Shown: positions 8,591 through 20,921, counted from the first letter of the stretch. The stretch is 64,000 bases of DNA from an uncultured Candidatus Saccharibacteria bacterium (GCA_947570505.1 CANOTH010000001.1:1-64000), one strand, 5' to 3'. The notes: generated from the sequence alone by a model not told the origin. Translations and numbers: made by a program.

Positions 8591-10321
8591 TTACGGGGTG
8601 CGGTTCTTTTGTGTCTTGTTGACTGCCCAATACTCTACATCTACGAAGCGATCCACAGGATACACTAACCGATCATCCTCAGAGAACGTACGTACATCCT
8701 TGTTGAAGAAATAAGTTAAGCTAGCTTGATAAATACCCAGCGCGGGAACGTCATTCACCCAGTGGCGCAAAAAAGCCTCATACTTGGCAACCCGCAAGTT
8801 TTCCTCCAGAGTACTACGTGCACCTAAGATCAAATCGTCTACAAGAGTATTACGATAATTTGACAAATTCCATCCCGAAGTCGAGGCTTGTGAAGAATGA
8901 TAATAGGCAAACAAATCTGGATCTGCCCCTAATTCGACCTCGTAAATCAAAATGTCATAATTACGCGGTCGAATAATGTTCATCAGAAATTCTTGACCAG
9001 GATTATAAACGGACAGCTCCACGTTAAATCCCAGTGTCTCAAGCTGTGCTTCCATTTCGTTGGCGATTTCTGGTAAGTACCCACTGCTAATAGTCATGAG
9101 ACGCAAAGTCTGCCCCGTCACACCAGTCTGTGCCAGTAGGGCTTTGGCTCCTTCAAGATCGTAAGCTGGCAGCTCAGGATAAGATGTTAGCTCAATCTCT
9201 GACCTCAAAATCGGATAGTCCAGGGGTTCTTCTCCATCCAGCACTGCCCGGACGCTACTCATGTTAATCCCCATTTGGATCGCGCGCCGAGTTTCGACAC
9301 TGGTCAGAAGTGGACTCATGGTATTAAGAAAAGCATAAACTCCACTAGCAATCGTGGTCTGCTTCTCGTAAACTAGGTCATTTGAGAGTAAATCGCTATC
9401 TAGCGGGGTAAGCTCCGCGGTGGCCGAAACCTCACCCATAGACAAGGCATCTACTAGATCGGCCGCTTGATTATAAGTGCGCACGGCAAAAGTATTGAGC
9501 ATGGGGGTAGTCTTGTAATAGTCTGGATTGGCCGTCAAATAAATAATCTTGTCGCCACTAGTAGCCACGTTTTGCGCAGCATTAAAACGAAACGGCCCCG
9601 ATGTAATTGGGTTCGTACTAAAACTATGTTCTAATAATTTATTAGCGGGGACTTGTGCCAAGATGTGCGATGGCAAAATCGGAATATTAAGAGTGGCGGC
9701 AAAATCAGCATAGGCTGCAGGCAGAGTAAAAATTAGTTTCTCGCCATCTTGCTCAACATCAATACCGGTGAAATTGGCCGAATATGAAGTACTGACGGTA
9801 TTATTTTGCATGAGCTCGACCGTATAAACTACGTCTTCAAGAGTAATTGGTTCTCCGTCTGACCATTTCAAGCCATCTTTAAGAGTGACAAACCAAGTCT
9901 TGCCAGTTTCGTCTGGTACGATTGAGCTAGCCAATCCTAACCCAACATGCCCCGAATAGTCGATAGTCGACAAAGTTGCAAACATTAGTTTCGAGAGTAC
10001 TTTCTCGCTATTAGTGCTGGCGAACAGCGGATTAAGAGAGCTGACGTTGCCGACCGTACCCTCAATGTAAGTACCGCCGTCAGTAAAAGCTTGAACACTG
10101 TAAGATTGTTTGTACCAAAAAACCTGAGTAAGTGCCAGTGAAGTAATGACAATTACGAGCAAAGCCCATTCCAGCATCAGTAAGCGCACTCGCCGAGCAT
10201 TAGGCAAACGACTGATCAAGTTTTCTTTGATATGTTCACTAGTACTTTCTTTAGCTTGGGCTGAAAAACGTTCCCACTTTTTAGTGATCTTTTGCCCACG
10301 CTTTTTGAAAGTTTGTTTCAT
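8591..10321 (-). CDS. Family 5 peptide-binding protein, membrane-anchored
   Basis: Extracytoplasmic solute-binding protein of the SBP_bac_5 (oligopeptide/dipeptide) type, 576 residues. A basic cytoplasmic N-terminus of ~45 residues precedes one membrane segment (LLMLEWALLVIVITSLALTQVFW). The binding domain follows, with GTVGNVSSLNPLFASTNSE and the family-typical LKDGLKWSDGEPITLEDVVYT. It is anchored by an uncleaved helix rather than as a lipoprotein. The permease and ATPase genes are not adjacent. It is probably co-transcribed downstream of secG (gap about 18 nt). Confidence 0.88.
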   Translation of the reverse strand: MKQTFKKRGQKITKKWERFSAQAKESTSEHIKENLISRLPNARRVRLLMLEWALLVIVITSLALTQVFWYKQSYSVQAFTDGGTYIEGTVGNVSSLNPLFASTNSEKVLSKLMFATLSTIDYSGHVGLGLASSIVPDETGKTWFVTLKDGLKWSDGEPITLEDVVYTVELMQNNTVSTSYSANFTGIDVEQDGEKLIFTLPAAYADFAATLNIPILPSHILAQVPANKLLEHSFSTNPITSGPFRFNAAQNVATSGDKIIYLTANPDYYKTTPMLNTFAVRTYNQAADLVDALSMGEVSATAELTPLDSDLLSNDLVYEKQTTIASGVYAFLNTMSPLLTSVETRRAIQMGINMSSVRAVLDGEEPLDYPILRSEIELTSYPELPAYDLEGAKALLAQTGVTGQTLRLMTISSGYLPEIANEMEAQLETLGFNVELSVYNPGQEFLMNIIRPRNYDILIYEVELGADPDLFAYYHSSQASTSGWNLSNYRNTLVDDLILGARSTLEENLRVAKYEAFLRHWVNDVPALGIYQASLTYFFNKDVRTFSEDDRLVYPVDRFVDVEYWAVNKTQKNRTP

Positions 10322-10339
10322 AACTGCTAGAAGTTAACC

Positions 10340-10567
10340 TTATGCTGGTATTAATAACAGGCACAAAATCGAAAGCACAAAAACTACCGAGCAGATAATC
10401 GTAGCATTGAATAGAGACTTTTCTAATCCGCGCCGAGTAGTATAAAGCTCACCGGAGCTACCAAAACCAGCTCCAAGCGAAGCGCCGCGCTGTTGCAATA
10501 AAATCAGCAATATCGTCAAGAAAGCTGACACAAAAGTTAAACTCTGAAAAATCGTTCCCAATTCCAT
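10340..10567 (-). CDS. secG: Preprotein translocase subunit SecG
   Basis: 75 residues with two membrane segments and, between them, the characteristic loop LLQQRGASLGAGFGSSGELYTTRRGLEK, which matches SecG (QxRGxGLGxxFGG-like). It assists SecYE-dependent secretion. It starts one base after the upstream holin-like gene stops, so the two are coupled. The upstream AAGAAG is at best a weak SD. Confidence 0.9.
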   Translation of the reverse strand: MELGTIFQSLTFVSAFLTILLILLQQRGASLGAGFGSSGELYTTRRGLEKSLFNATIICSVVFVLSILCLLLIPA

Positions 10568-10568
10568 A

Positions 10569-10997
10569 TTACTTCTTATTATACGGCAGAAGAAGTAAAT
10601 TTACAAGGCTGTTTATCAGGCTCATAATGAAACTGGAAATTAAAATTCCCCACCAGTCCATTTCAACACCGGGCAGAAGATAAATGGTGAGTGCCATCAT
10701 GCCAATATTAATAAGAAGGGTAGAAATACCCAAAGTCACGATAGCTAGTGGCAGAGCGAAAAGCTTGATTAGTGGCTTAACCACTGAGTTCACAATAGAA
10801 AAAATGACTCCGGCTACGATGAAGAGCATGCCTTCCATAGAGTTAGGAATATTAATGAGATCAAAATCACCAATGTTAACTCGGATGAAAGCATCACCAC
10901 TAGTACTGACATTAGCAAACCACGAAATACAGAGCCACATCCCGAAGACCGAAGCAACCGTGCGTAGAAGAAAGATAGAAATCTGTTTCCTGATCAT
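10569..10997 (-). CDS. Phage-holin-4_2 / YvlD-like membrane protein
   Basis: A small membrane protein of 142 residues with about four hydrophobic helices and the family-typical segments FSIVNSVVKPLIKLFALPL and FIMSLINSLVNLLLLPYN. This family (COG1950) is widespread and its role is unclear; the holin name is historical. The start at 10997 is set by TATAAT (complement of 11004-11009) exactly 6 nt upstream; an earlier in-frame codon at 11015 would lie across the promoter. It is first in an operon with secG and the binding protein. Confidence 0.85.
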   Translation of the reverse strand: MIRKQISIFLLRTVASVFGMWLCISWFANVSTSGDAFIRVNIGDFDLINIPNSMEGMLFIVAGVIFSIVNSVVKPLIKLFALPLAIVTLGISTLLINIGMMALTIYLLPGVEMDWWGILISSFIMSLINSLVNLLLLPYNKK

Positions 10998-11023
10998 GTC
11001 TTCATTATAGCACAACCGCTAGT

Positions 11024-12337
11024 CTACTTGAGCATGTTTTTGCGCTTGAGTAGGGTATGATAAGTAATTGCAAAGCGATGTGCCTCATCGTCGATGCGCG
11101 AAATAAGCTTGGCGATGTGTGAATTAGTCGACAGACTAAGGCTCTTGTAGCCGTCGAGCTGTGGCACAATAATTTCAACTGCGGCATTACGGTTATGATC
11201 TCCAGATTTATCACGACCGATGACCGGAATGTTATGTTTAGCTAATAAATCCTTCACGGTATTAACTTGGCCAATGCCTCCATCAAGAATAATGAGGTCA
11301 GGAAACGGCCACTCTTGATGTTTCAAGCGCCGCTCAATAATTTCGTGTAGGTTAGCCGTATCATCGTTCTTCTGGTTGCGTAACTTAAACTTACGATATT
11401 CAGAGCGGTCGGAAGCGCCATTACTGAAAACTACCATGGAGCCAACTACATTAGTGCCAGACTGGTGCGAAATGTCATACCCCTCAATGCGGCGAGGCGG
11501 ATCTGGTAAATGCAGCAACATCTGTAATTCGGTTAAAGCCTGATCAGAAGAGATATCAAGAAATTCTTTGTCCGAAAAAACAATCTTTTTCTGCAACTCC
11601 CTCAGCCCAAAAAGTTGACCCCGCAGCTCGGCGGCTTTCTCAAACTCCTGATCCTGAGCAGCCCGATTCATCTGTTTTTCTAAATCTTTAAGTAGTTTGT
11701 GGCGGCCGCCTTCAAGGTAGAGACGTAGTTTACGCAAGTTTTGTTTGTAGGCTTTGGCCGAAGTTTTACCAATTTCTATTCCCGGAGTGAGACCCAGATC
11801 AGTATTTAGAGTCTTTTTGCCGTCGTAGGGTTTATCATAATACGGAAAAACTTTGCGCAGAATTCGCAAGGCTTTCGCTATGGCTACTTTGCCATAGAAA
11901 GGCCCGATATAAGTCGCTCTATCATCTTGAGGAGTGCGAGTAAAGCTGACGTATGGTACTGGTGACTTCATATCAATGCGCACATAGCTGACAGTTTTAT
12001 CATCGCGCAGCAGAATATTCCATTTCGGTTTGTAGCGCTTAATCATTTCCGATTCTAGAAATAGTGCATCCATTTCTGTATCGACTACAATCCAGTCTGT
12101 ATCGGCAATTTCACGTACAAGTGCGGTAGTTTTTGGATCTTTGCCGGTCTTATGAAAATACTGGCGCACCCGGTTCTTCAGAACGGCAGCTTTACCGACA
12201 TAAATTACTTCGCCCTCTGCGTTTTTATGGAAATACACTCCGGGCGCAGCGGGCAAAGTTTTGAGTTTCTCTAAGAGTTGCTCGCGCATTTCCGGTGTCA
12301 CAGTGGGATCGAGATCGTAAATTGGTGTTTTGTCCAT
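11024..12337 (-). CDS. uvrC: Excinuclease ABC subunit C, short form
   Basis: Nucleotide excision repair nuclease. The N-terminal GIY-YIG domain (PAAPGVYFHK... IYVGKAAVLKNRVRQYF) makes the 3' incision. A UVR motif lies near residues 205-240 (NRAAQDQEFEKAAELRGQL). The RNase H-like 5' nuclease domain follows (IEGYDISHQSG ... FPDLIILDGGIGQVN ... RIDDEAHRFAITYH). At 437 residues it is much shorter than the usual ~600, ending just after the RNase H-like domain, so the C-terminal helix-hairpin-helix domain is missing. The end is a clean stop followed by the next gene. TATAAT lies 3 nt before the ATG, with a second copy 15 nt upstream. Confidence 0.92.
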   Translation of the reverse strand: MDKTPIYDLDPTVTPEMREQLLEKLKTLPAAPGVYFHKNAEGEVIYVGKAAVLKNRVRQYFHKTGKDPKTTALVREIADTDWIVVDTEMDALFLESEMIKRYKPKWNILLRDDKTVSYVRIDMKSPVPYVSFTRTPQDDRATYIGPFYGKVAIAKALRILRKVFPYYDKPYDGKKTLNTDLGLTPGIEIGKTSAKAYKQNLRKLRLYLEGGRHKLLKDLEKQMNRAAQDQEFEKAAELRGQLFGLRELQKKIVFSDKEFLDISSDQALTELQMLLHLPDPPRRIEGYDISHQSGTNVVGSMVVFSNGASDRSEYRKFKLRNQKNDDTANLHEIIERRLKHQEWPFPDLIILDGGIGQVNTVKDLLAKHNIPVIGRDKSGDHNRNAAVEIIVPQLDGYKSLSLSTNSHIAKLISRIDDEAHRFAITYHTLLKRKNMLK

Positions 12338-12383
12338 AATATTATATCTGAGATTATAACATATATACTATACATGGGCAATT

Positions 12384-12683
12384 CTAATGGATGATAAACT
12401 GATATTTAGTGAGGTCAACCCGATTATCATGCACTTTAATTCCCTCGGCTTCTAGCCTAGCTTGTTGCTCGAGAATTCCGCCAAACGCAAAACGTCCCGA
12501 CAATTCACCACGACTATTAACCACCTTGTAGCAGGGATACCGGTCACCATCAGGATTCTTATGCAAAGCATTTCCTACCGCCCGTGCCGCGCCTGGGTAG
12601 CCAATTGCCTCAGCAATTTGACTATAAGTCACTACTTTGCCTCTGGGTATGGTAGTAAGAAATTCAAGAACTTTTGGTGTCAT
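12384..12683 (-). CDS. MGMT-family DNA-binding protein (alkyltransferase or ATL-like), 99 aa
   Basis: The conserved C-terminal domain of O6-alkylguanine-DNA alkyltransferase: IPRGKVVTYSQIAEAIGYPGAARAVGNAL, then PCYKVV with the cysteine at the catalytic position (canonical PCHRV), then RFAFGG. The protein starts at ATG 12683, which overlaps the end of the Nudix gene by 20 nt. It therefore lacks the N-terminal domain of full MGMT, as ATL proteins do; ATLs usually replace the cysteine, which here is kept. The His next to Cys is Tyr. It may be a minimal repair enzyme or a damage-recognition protein feeding nucleotide excision repair; uvrC is the next gene. Confidence 0.8.
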   Translation of the reverse strand: MTPKVLEFLTTIPRGKVVTYSQIAEAIGYPGAARAVGNALHKNPDGDRYPCYKVVNSRGELSGRFAFGGILEQQARLEAEGIKVHDNRVDLTKYQFIIH

Positions 12684-13041
12684 CGGAATCCGCCCAGAGC
12701 AGCCCTCCATATTTATCTGGCTCACACACCCTTGGCTCACCAATCCAGCTAGATGCCGTAAAGAATCCTTTCAAATACCCCTCTTCTGGCGCATCAATCA
12801 GAATTAGGAATTCAAGAGCTCTCTCGGGGACGTCAATGCCAATTTCTTCCTTAACTTCGCGCCTCACAGTTTGCTTCATGCTTTCGCCTGCTTTAACGTG
12901 GCCACTGAAGGCAAAATCATACTTGCCGTCCATATAGCCAGTGTTCTGTCTTAGTTGCAAGAGAATTTGAGTCTTATGCGTAATCTCATGTTCACGAGTC
13001 AGATATAGAAATGTACATGCCTTGAATTTGCCTCTCATCAT
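12664..13041 (-). CDS. Nudix hydrolase
   Basis: 125 residues. The Nudix box GHVKAGESMKQTVRREVKEEIGI fits GX5EX7REUXEEXGU closely, with the metal-binding glutamates present. It hydrolyses a nucleoside diphosphate derivative; house-cleaning of damaged nucleotides would fit its overlap with the alkyltransferase-like gene and the nearby uvrC, but the substrate cannot be read. A strong SD, AGGAGGG, lies 5 nt before the ATG at 13041. The last codons overlap the next gene. Confidence 0.9.
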   Translation of the reverse strand: MMRGKFKACTFLYLTREHEITHKTQILLQLRQNTGYMDGKYDFAFSGHVKAGESMKQTVRREVKEEIGIDVPERALEFLILIDAPEEGYLKGFFTASSWIGEPRVCEPDKYGGLLWADSDDTKSS

Positions 13042-13130
13042 TTTTCCCTCCTTTTGAAAGACGGTTTTTGCTCGGTTTTTAGCTCACCTAAACATCTATG
13101 TTATACCACAAAAATCCTTTTATAAACGAA

Positions 13131-13152
13131 AAACCACCCGTTGAGGTGGTTT
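13131..13152 (-). terminator. Terminator of the rRNA unit
   Basis: Stem aaaccacc/ggtggttt (8 bp) with a short loop. On the minus strand it is followed by a T-run (TTTTTCG). It lies about 10 bases past the 5S 3' end. Confidence 0.8.
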
Positions 13153-13161
13153 ACTCGTATA

Positions 13162-13272
13162 ATTTGGCACCTTGCTAGTTTCCCGCTTGTGGCAGTATAA
13201 TCGCCGCTACTGGGCTTGACTTCTGTGTTCGGAATGGGAACAGGTATTTCCCCAGCGCTATGGGCACCAAAC
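13162..13272 (-). rRNA. rrf: 5S ribosomal RNA
   Basis: On the minus strand TTTGGTGCC (5' end, near 13271) pairs with GGTGCCAAA at the 3' end (near 13163). Inside are the conserved 5S segments CCATTCCGAACACAGAAG and the GGGAAAC region near the 3' half. The length is about 110 nt. It lies 210 nt after the 23S gene in the same transcription unit. Confidence 0.92.
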
Positions 13273-13479
13273 AAACGTCTCACTATTTCTCGAAGAAACG
13301 TCCATTGATGTCCATACAACTTGCATTGTGCTGAAACAATGATGAAATTGTAAAACTTCATGCGGTGTTAGTGCGGACTATTCGCCTACGGCTCGCCCGA
13401 ATCTCAAACACCGATTGCTAGCTAAGTATACCAAGTCACCACGGTTCTTGTCAAGATAAATCTCAACACAAACCCGATG

Positions 13480-16605
<3,126 letters not shown>

Positions 16606-17033
16606 ACTAGCAATCGAAGTTCAAAACTTGATTACTAATGTCGTCTTACAATTGATTCTTCATTTCTGAAAAATCACTTTCATCGTTGTCTCAAATTGTT
16701 AAATGAAACTCTCGCTTGATAAAACTAAGTGATAGATTACCTCGCATGATTTCTATCTTAATTCAGAGGTTGCTCTTCTGCAACTTGCTTAACTGTTCCT
16801 CATTATATAGCATGGTTTTCTATAAGTCAACACCTTTTTTGAAGATTTTTTGACTTTTTTATTAATGTCATGGAGAACAGGGGTAAGATATTTGCTACAA
16901 GGGGAGAATTTGCCGCCCCTATACTTTTATAGTAGCACACATCTTGGAAAAAGTCAATACTTTTTATGGCTATTTCTCGGGATTTTGTCAATAGCTTTAG
17001 ATTAAAACACCGATTACGGCAATCGATTTGAAA
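16606..17033 (-). promoter_or_regulatory. 23S-5S leader and promoters; no 16S or tRNA in it
   Basis: Two strong sigma-70-type promoters read toward the 23S gene: TTGACT (complement of 16825-16830), 17-nt spacer, TATAAT (complement of 16802-16807); and further up TTGACT (complement of 16952-16957), 17-nt spacer, TACTAT (complement of 16929-16934). Between them and the 23S lie about 190 nt of leader with the 5' strand of the processing stem. No SSU rRNA sequence or tRNA is present, so the 23S-5S unit is transcribed separately from 16S. Confidence 0.8.
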
Positions 17034-17573
17034 TTAAATCTCATACTCATACACTTCCCCGTTCTGAAAATTAGGTGTTTCCTCTGGTATAACGCCAGAA
17101 ATAAGCATATGTAATTGTTTCATTAGGCCATTTGAGCTCACTACTAAAATCTCGGCATCTTGATCATGGGATCTTTTGAGATCCTGCAAGAAAGCATCAG
17201 CTCGAGCTCGAAAATCTCGAATTGGTTCCACATCATGAGCTCCTGAATTTAGCTTAGGATCCAAAAAGTCAATTTCAAAGTCAAAGAATTCCCTGCATGA
17301 CCTTCCCTCAAGTTCCCCTACATTTCGCTCCATTAATCTCTCGTCAATGATAATCTGCTGCTTTCCATCCGTAATAATCTTAGCAGTACTGCGAACTCTT
17401 TGGAGCGGCGAAGCATAAACTTTATCAGGTATAATATTCTTCTTGTGCAGCTGGTCGCGCAACCGCTCAGCCTGCTTAATGCCAGCATCATTGAGAGGCA
17501 CATCGGCCCAACCCTGAATCTTATCCTGCAAGTTCCAATCCGTCTGGCCGTGACGCACAAGGTAAAGTTTCAT
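17034..17573 (-). CDS. Histidine phosphatase (phosphoglycerate mutase-like)
   Basis: 179 residues. The catalytic signature LVRHGQTDWN is at the N-terminus; the second histidine region is weaker (VSSNGLMKQL, where GHG is usual), and the acidic residue region ERNVGELEGRS is conserved. Members act on phosphoglycerate, sugar phosphates or nucleotides; the substrate here is unknown. The loss of the usual second His (S-N-G in place of x-H-G) is worth noting. It is the third gene of an operon; its ATG follows directly after the peptidase E stop. Confidence 0.8.
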   Translation of the reverse strand: MKLYLVRHGQTDWNLQDKIQGWADVPLNDAGIKQAERLRDQLHKKNIIPDKVYASPLQRVRSTAKIITDGKQQIIIDERLMERNVGELEGRSCREFFDFEIDFLDPKLNSGAHDVEPIRDFRARADAFLQDLKRSHDQDAEILVVSSNGLMKQLHMLISGVIPEETPNFQNGEVYEYEI

Positions 17574-18227
17574 CTACTCTTGCCTTAGGGTGTGGTGATG
17601 ACCATTAATAATATAGGCATCATCTTCACCAAGCAGTATCACGTCGTCTCCAGTCTTAGCGAATTGCCGTTCGTAAAACTGAGTGATTTTCGCTTTGTCG
17701 GATTGATCGGCATGTGGAATAATATATTGATCAATCAAACCTAGGCCACTAGTTATGGCTTCCATGCCATAATAGGCATCGACCTCCTCGATTTTCAAAT
17801 CATCGCGCTCGTAAGTCTCAATATCGTGACCAGTCACCATGGCACCTGCACTATTACCACCATAGACCATAATATCTTCTTCGAGGCGACGGCGAATGAT
17901 ATTATCTAGACCACTAATCACTAAAGCGGTTGCCAGCAAAAAGACATCACCACCAATACAAAAAATCAGACCAGGGTTATAATCATGCACAAATTGTTCG
18001 AGCTCGGCCGGATCCTTAGGAAAATACTCACGCAGATCAAGCTCTTCCGCTTGAAACCCTTCCTTACGAAAAACCTCCAGCTTCTCAGCTACTTTGGCTC
18101 GGCGCTTAGCCTCATCATAGTAGTCCCGAGCATTAGCAACCACTAGAGTTCGACGATTATCGCCGACGAGCTCGCGCAGATCTTCGGCATATTTACCAAA
18201 ATTGTGGCTGCTGAGAAAGATTTTCAT
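17574..18227 (-). CDS. Peptidase E-like (S51, class I glutamine amidotransferase-like fold)
   Basis: 217 residues. FCIGGDVFLLATAL and VYGGNSAGAMV give the S51 nucleophile elbow, with Ser in GNSAGA. This family cleaves Asp-X dipeptides (PepE) or handles cyanophycin dipeptides. A cytoplasmic role in amino-acid salvage fits the M1 aminopeptidase directly upstream: its stop and this start overlap (TAATG), with SD AAGGAG before it. No signal peptide. Confidence 0.82.
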   Translation of the reverse strand: MKIFLSSHNFGKYAEDLRELVGDNRRTLVVANARDYYDEAKRRAKVAEKLEVFRKEGFQAEELDLREYFPKDPAELEQFVHDYNPGLIFCIGGDVFLLATALVISGLDNIIRRRLEEDIMVYGGNSAGAMVTGHDIETYERDDLKIEEVDAYYGMEAITSGLGLIDQYIIPHADQSDKAKITQFYERQFAKTGDDVILLGEDDAYIINGHHHTLRQE

Positions 18228-20728
18228 TATTTATTCTCCTTCAATTCTTTCAGTTTAGTATCGACTTCGGTGCTTTGGCTTTTGATTAGTGCTAAGCGAG
18301 CATCAATTTCGGTATGTGAGATCTCAAGTGTGCGCTTCAGGATTGGATCGTCTTTCTTAGTATTAAAGAAAGTATAAAACTTCTCAGCCTCGGCCTCAGT
18401 ACGCAGGGTGTTGGCAGTATATCGTGGATAGTCTTCAATTGATTTATCGCCAGTCAACTCTATGACATAGGACCAATTTTCAATTAACCAGGCTAAAGCC
18501 TGATCGCGACTACGATAATTGCGAATCAAATAAATATATAAGAATAAGTGGTCTTGCGGGCGCACGATCTCAGGCTCATGGAGCAGTCGAACAAGCCGCT
18601 CTATATGCTCAGGATTCTTACTGTAAGCCGCGAGACTATATAATATATCAACCTTAATCTCGGCATCGCAAGTCTTGGCATATTGGCTCAACCACTCCTC
18701 AAACACCTCACTCTCATTAAAATGCATCTTGGCCGCCATGATGTATCCACGCAGCTCCGCATCCATTGTAGCTAAGTCTGTCTGATAGAGGTCTGCTAGC
18801 TTCCGCAAGACTTCTTCATCCTGGTCATAGCAGGCTATACCAAGCAGGATATTACGCAACTCAGTATCATTCGGGCCCAACTTTTCCTTTAGACCCAGCT
18901 CCATAATCAGCTCATGGGTTAGCTGACGCAGTAAGGCTTGGTAATTTTGTTCAGCTTCGCTCTCGGGTGGGCAGAAGAGTTTGAGATCCCCAACAATATT
19001 GGCCACAATACTCCAGACTGCGCTAGACCGTTCATTAGTAAATTTAGCTAGCAAATCGAGTAATGAAGCACTCGTAACATTCCCCGCCTTTGCGAGCAAC
19101 ATTCGGTCAATCAGCAGACGGAGCTTTCGCTCCTCTGACAAGTCATCAAACTCTTTTAGCTTTGCCTGAAATTCTGACTCACCTAAATCAATCAGATAAT
19201 GTCCGGACATATCATCATTTACTTCCGGTAAAGGCCATTTAGTATCGTCCGTGGTGCCATCCAAGAGGAAACGTTGCTGTTCCCACCAAGTCTGGCTACC
19301 ATTATGCGCCGTTTGCAAAGCGGGATAGCCCGGCTGCGATATCCAAGCATGCATAAATTCGCGTACATCAAAATCGGCAAAGACTTGTAAAGAATTCCAA
19401 AGGTCGTCACCAACTGTATTCTGATACTTATGTTTATCAAAATAATAACTTAGACCACGATAAAAAGCCGTGTCACCCATTCGGCGCATGAGCATGAGCA
19501 TGAGGTGAGCACCCTTGGCATAAACAATTGCCGCATCAAACAACGTAGCAATTTCGGCAGGATGATGAACTTCTTGCTGGACAGCCTGTACACCCCTCAG
19601 GGCATCACGTCGCAGTGCCGCTAGACAATCACCGGTGAAGAAATCTTCCCAAACATTGAGCTCTGGATAAATTGCATCGGCAGCACAATATTCAATCATT
19701 GTTGCAAAAGATTCATTGAGCCAGAGATCATCCCACCAGGTCATCGTAACTAGATCGCCAAACCACTGGTGTGAAAGCTCGTGGGTCACAGTGGTAGCGA
19801 CCGTCTTTTTGGTGTCTAGTGCAGCAGTCGAATCAGCCAACATCATAGATTCACGATAGGTTACCAAACCCCAATTCTCCATGGCACCCGCTTCAAAATC
19901 TGGTAAGGCGACTTGATCAAGTTTGGGCAAAGGATAGCTAATGCCAAATTTCTCGTCGTAGTAGTCTAAGGCCCGAGCGGCTGTCTCATTAGCAAAAATC
20001 AGAGATTCAGTACTCTGGTTCAGTGGAGCATAGGAGGTAACTTTCACTCCGTGGTGGTTCACAGTAGAGACACCACGAAACGGCCCGATTACCCAGGCCA
20101 AAAGATAAGTCGACATAGGAGGAGTCTCTTCAAAAACAAAACGGTTACTGTATCTAGAATAACAAGGGGTATTAGCTAACACAGTATCTTCCGACTTAAT
20201 ATCATCAAGGTTGATACTAAGGCGAAACCTAGCTTTGGCGGCAGGTTCGTCTATACAAGGAAAAGCTTCCCGGGCATAGTGAGATTCAAACTGCGTAGCA
20301 ACAATCTTCTTCTCTTCTCCATTATACTTATATGTAGAAATATAACAGCCCTGCATATCATGCTTCAGGCGAGATTCAAATTCAATAATGATGGTACAGC
20401 CAAAGTCATATTCTTGTAATTCAGGGTTCTTCAGTCGATCAGTACGATAAAAATTCGGAACCATATCAGGTGTAATTGGTACGGTAATTAGATTATCTTG
20501 ATATTTGTACGCACATTTAATCCCATCATAAGTGTCGAAATTGTAGTCCATGTCATTCTTACGATAGCGCACAGACTTGATATTCATATTCACGGCATGG
20601 AACTTAGCATACTCAGCATAAACAATGCCCCTAATCGCTACTCGACCAATCATTACCTCGTGTTTGCGGTCAATTTTAACATCTAATTTGTAATCTCTAG
20701 GGTCAAAGTATTGCTGTAGTCTTTCCAT
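18227..20728 (-). CDS. M1 family aminopeptidase (PepN-like)
   Basis: 833 residues. The exopeptidase motif GAMENWG, then the zinc site HELSHQWFGDLVTMTW and WLNESFATMIEY (HExxH-x18-E), are followed by a helical C-terminal domain of about 350 residues. No signal peptide, so probably cytoplasmic: it trims N-terminal residues from imported peptides. Together with the peptide-binding protein at 8591-10321 and peptidase E this suggests reliance on host-derived peptides (inference). The start at 20728 is set by TATAAT (complement of 20735-20740) 6 nt upstream; an earlier in-frame codon falls in the promoter. First gene of the operon. Confidence 0.92.
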   Translation of the reverse strand: MERLQQYFDPRDYKLDVKIDRKHEVMIGRVAIRGIVYAEYAKFHAVNMNIKSVRYRKNDMDYNFDTYDGIKCAYKYQDNLITVPITPDMVPNFYRTDRLKNPELQEYDFGCTIIIEFESRLKHDMQGCYISTYKYNGEEKKIVATQFESHYAREAFPCIDEPAAKARFRLSINLDDIKSEDTVLANTPCYSRYSNRFVFEETPPMSTYLLAWVIGPFRGVSTVNHHGVKVTSYAPLNQSTESLIFANETAARALDYYDEKFGISYPLPKLDQVALPDFEAGAMENWGLVTYRESMMLADSTAALDTKKTVATTVTHELSHQWFGDLVTMTWWDDLWLNESFATMIEYCAADAIYPELNVWEDFFTGDCLAALRRDALRGVQAVQQEVHHPAEIATLFDAAIVYAKGAHLMLMLMRRMGDTAFYRGLSYYFDKHKYQNTVGDDLWNSLQVFADFDVREFMHAWISQPGYPALQTAHNGSQTWWEQQRFLLDGTTDDTKWPLPEVNDDMSGHYLIDLGESEFQAKLKEFDDLSEERKLRLLIDRMLLAKAGNVTSASLLDLLAKFTNERSSAVWSIVANIVGDLKLFCPPESEAEQNYQALLRQLTHELIMELGLKEKLGPNDTELRNILLGIACYDQDEEVLRKLADLYQTDLATMDAELRGYIMAAKMHFNESEVFEEWLSQYAKTCDAEIKVDILYSLAAYSKNPEHIERLVRLLHEPEIVRPQDHLFLYIYLIRNYRSRDQALAWLIENWSYVIELTGDKSIEDYPRYTANTLRTEAEAEKFYTFFNTKKDDPILKRTLEISHTEIDARLALIKSQSTEVDTKLKELKENK

Positions 20729-20773
20729 GTCTTCATTATAACATGGCAAACAATTTGTTTCTTAGAAAAAGTA

Positions 20774-20802
20774 TTGACTTATCATATTTTACGTGATAAA
20801 AT
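20774..20802 (+). promoter_or_regulatory. Promoter with overlapping palindrome, TetR-like gene
   Basis: TTGACT (20774-20779), 17-nt spacer, TAAAAT (20797-20802). An inverted repeat, TTATCA-N9-TGATAA (20779-20799), spans the spacer, a typical place for an autoregulating repressor. The transcript would have a leader of about 110 nt. Confidence 0.6.
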
Positions 20803-20921
20803 CATTGATGTTTTTCAGAAATATTACGCGATTTTGGTTGTGCAAGAAGCATTTCATGGATTGCGAGAAAGGGATTCATGGGAAAGCTAAAAAATTCGCG
20901 TGAACATTTAATAAAATTTTA

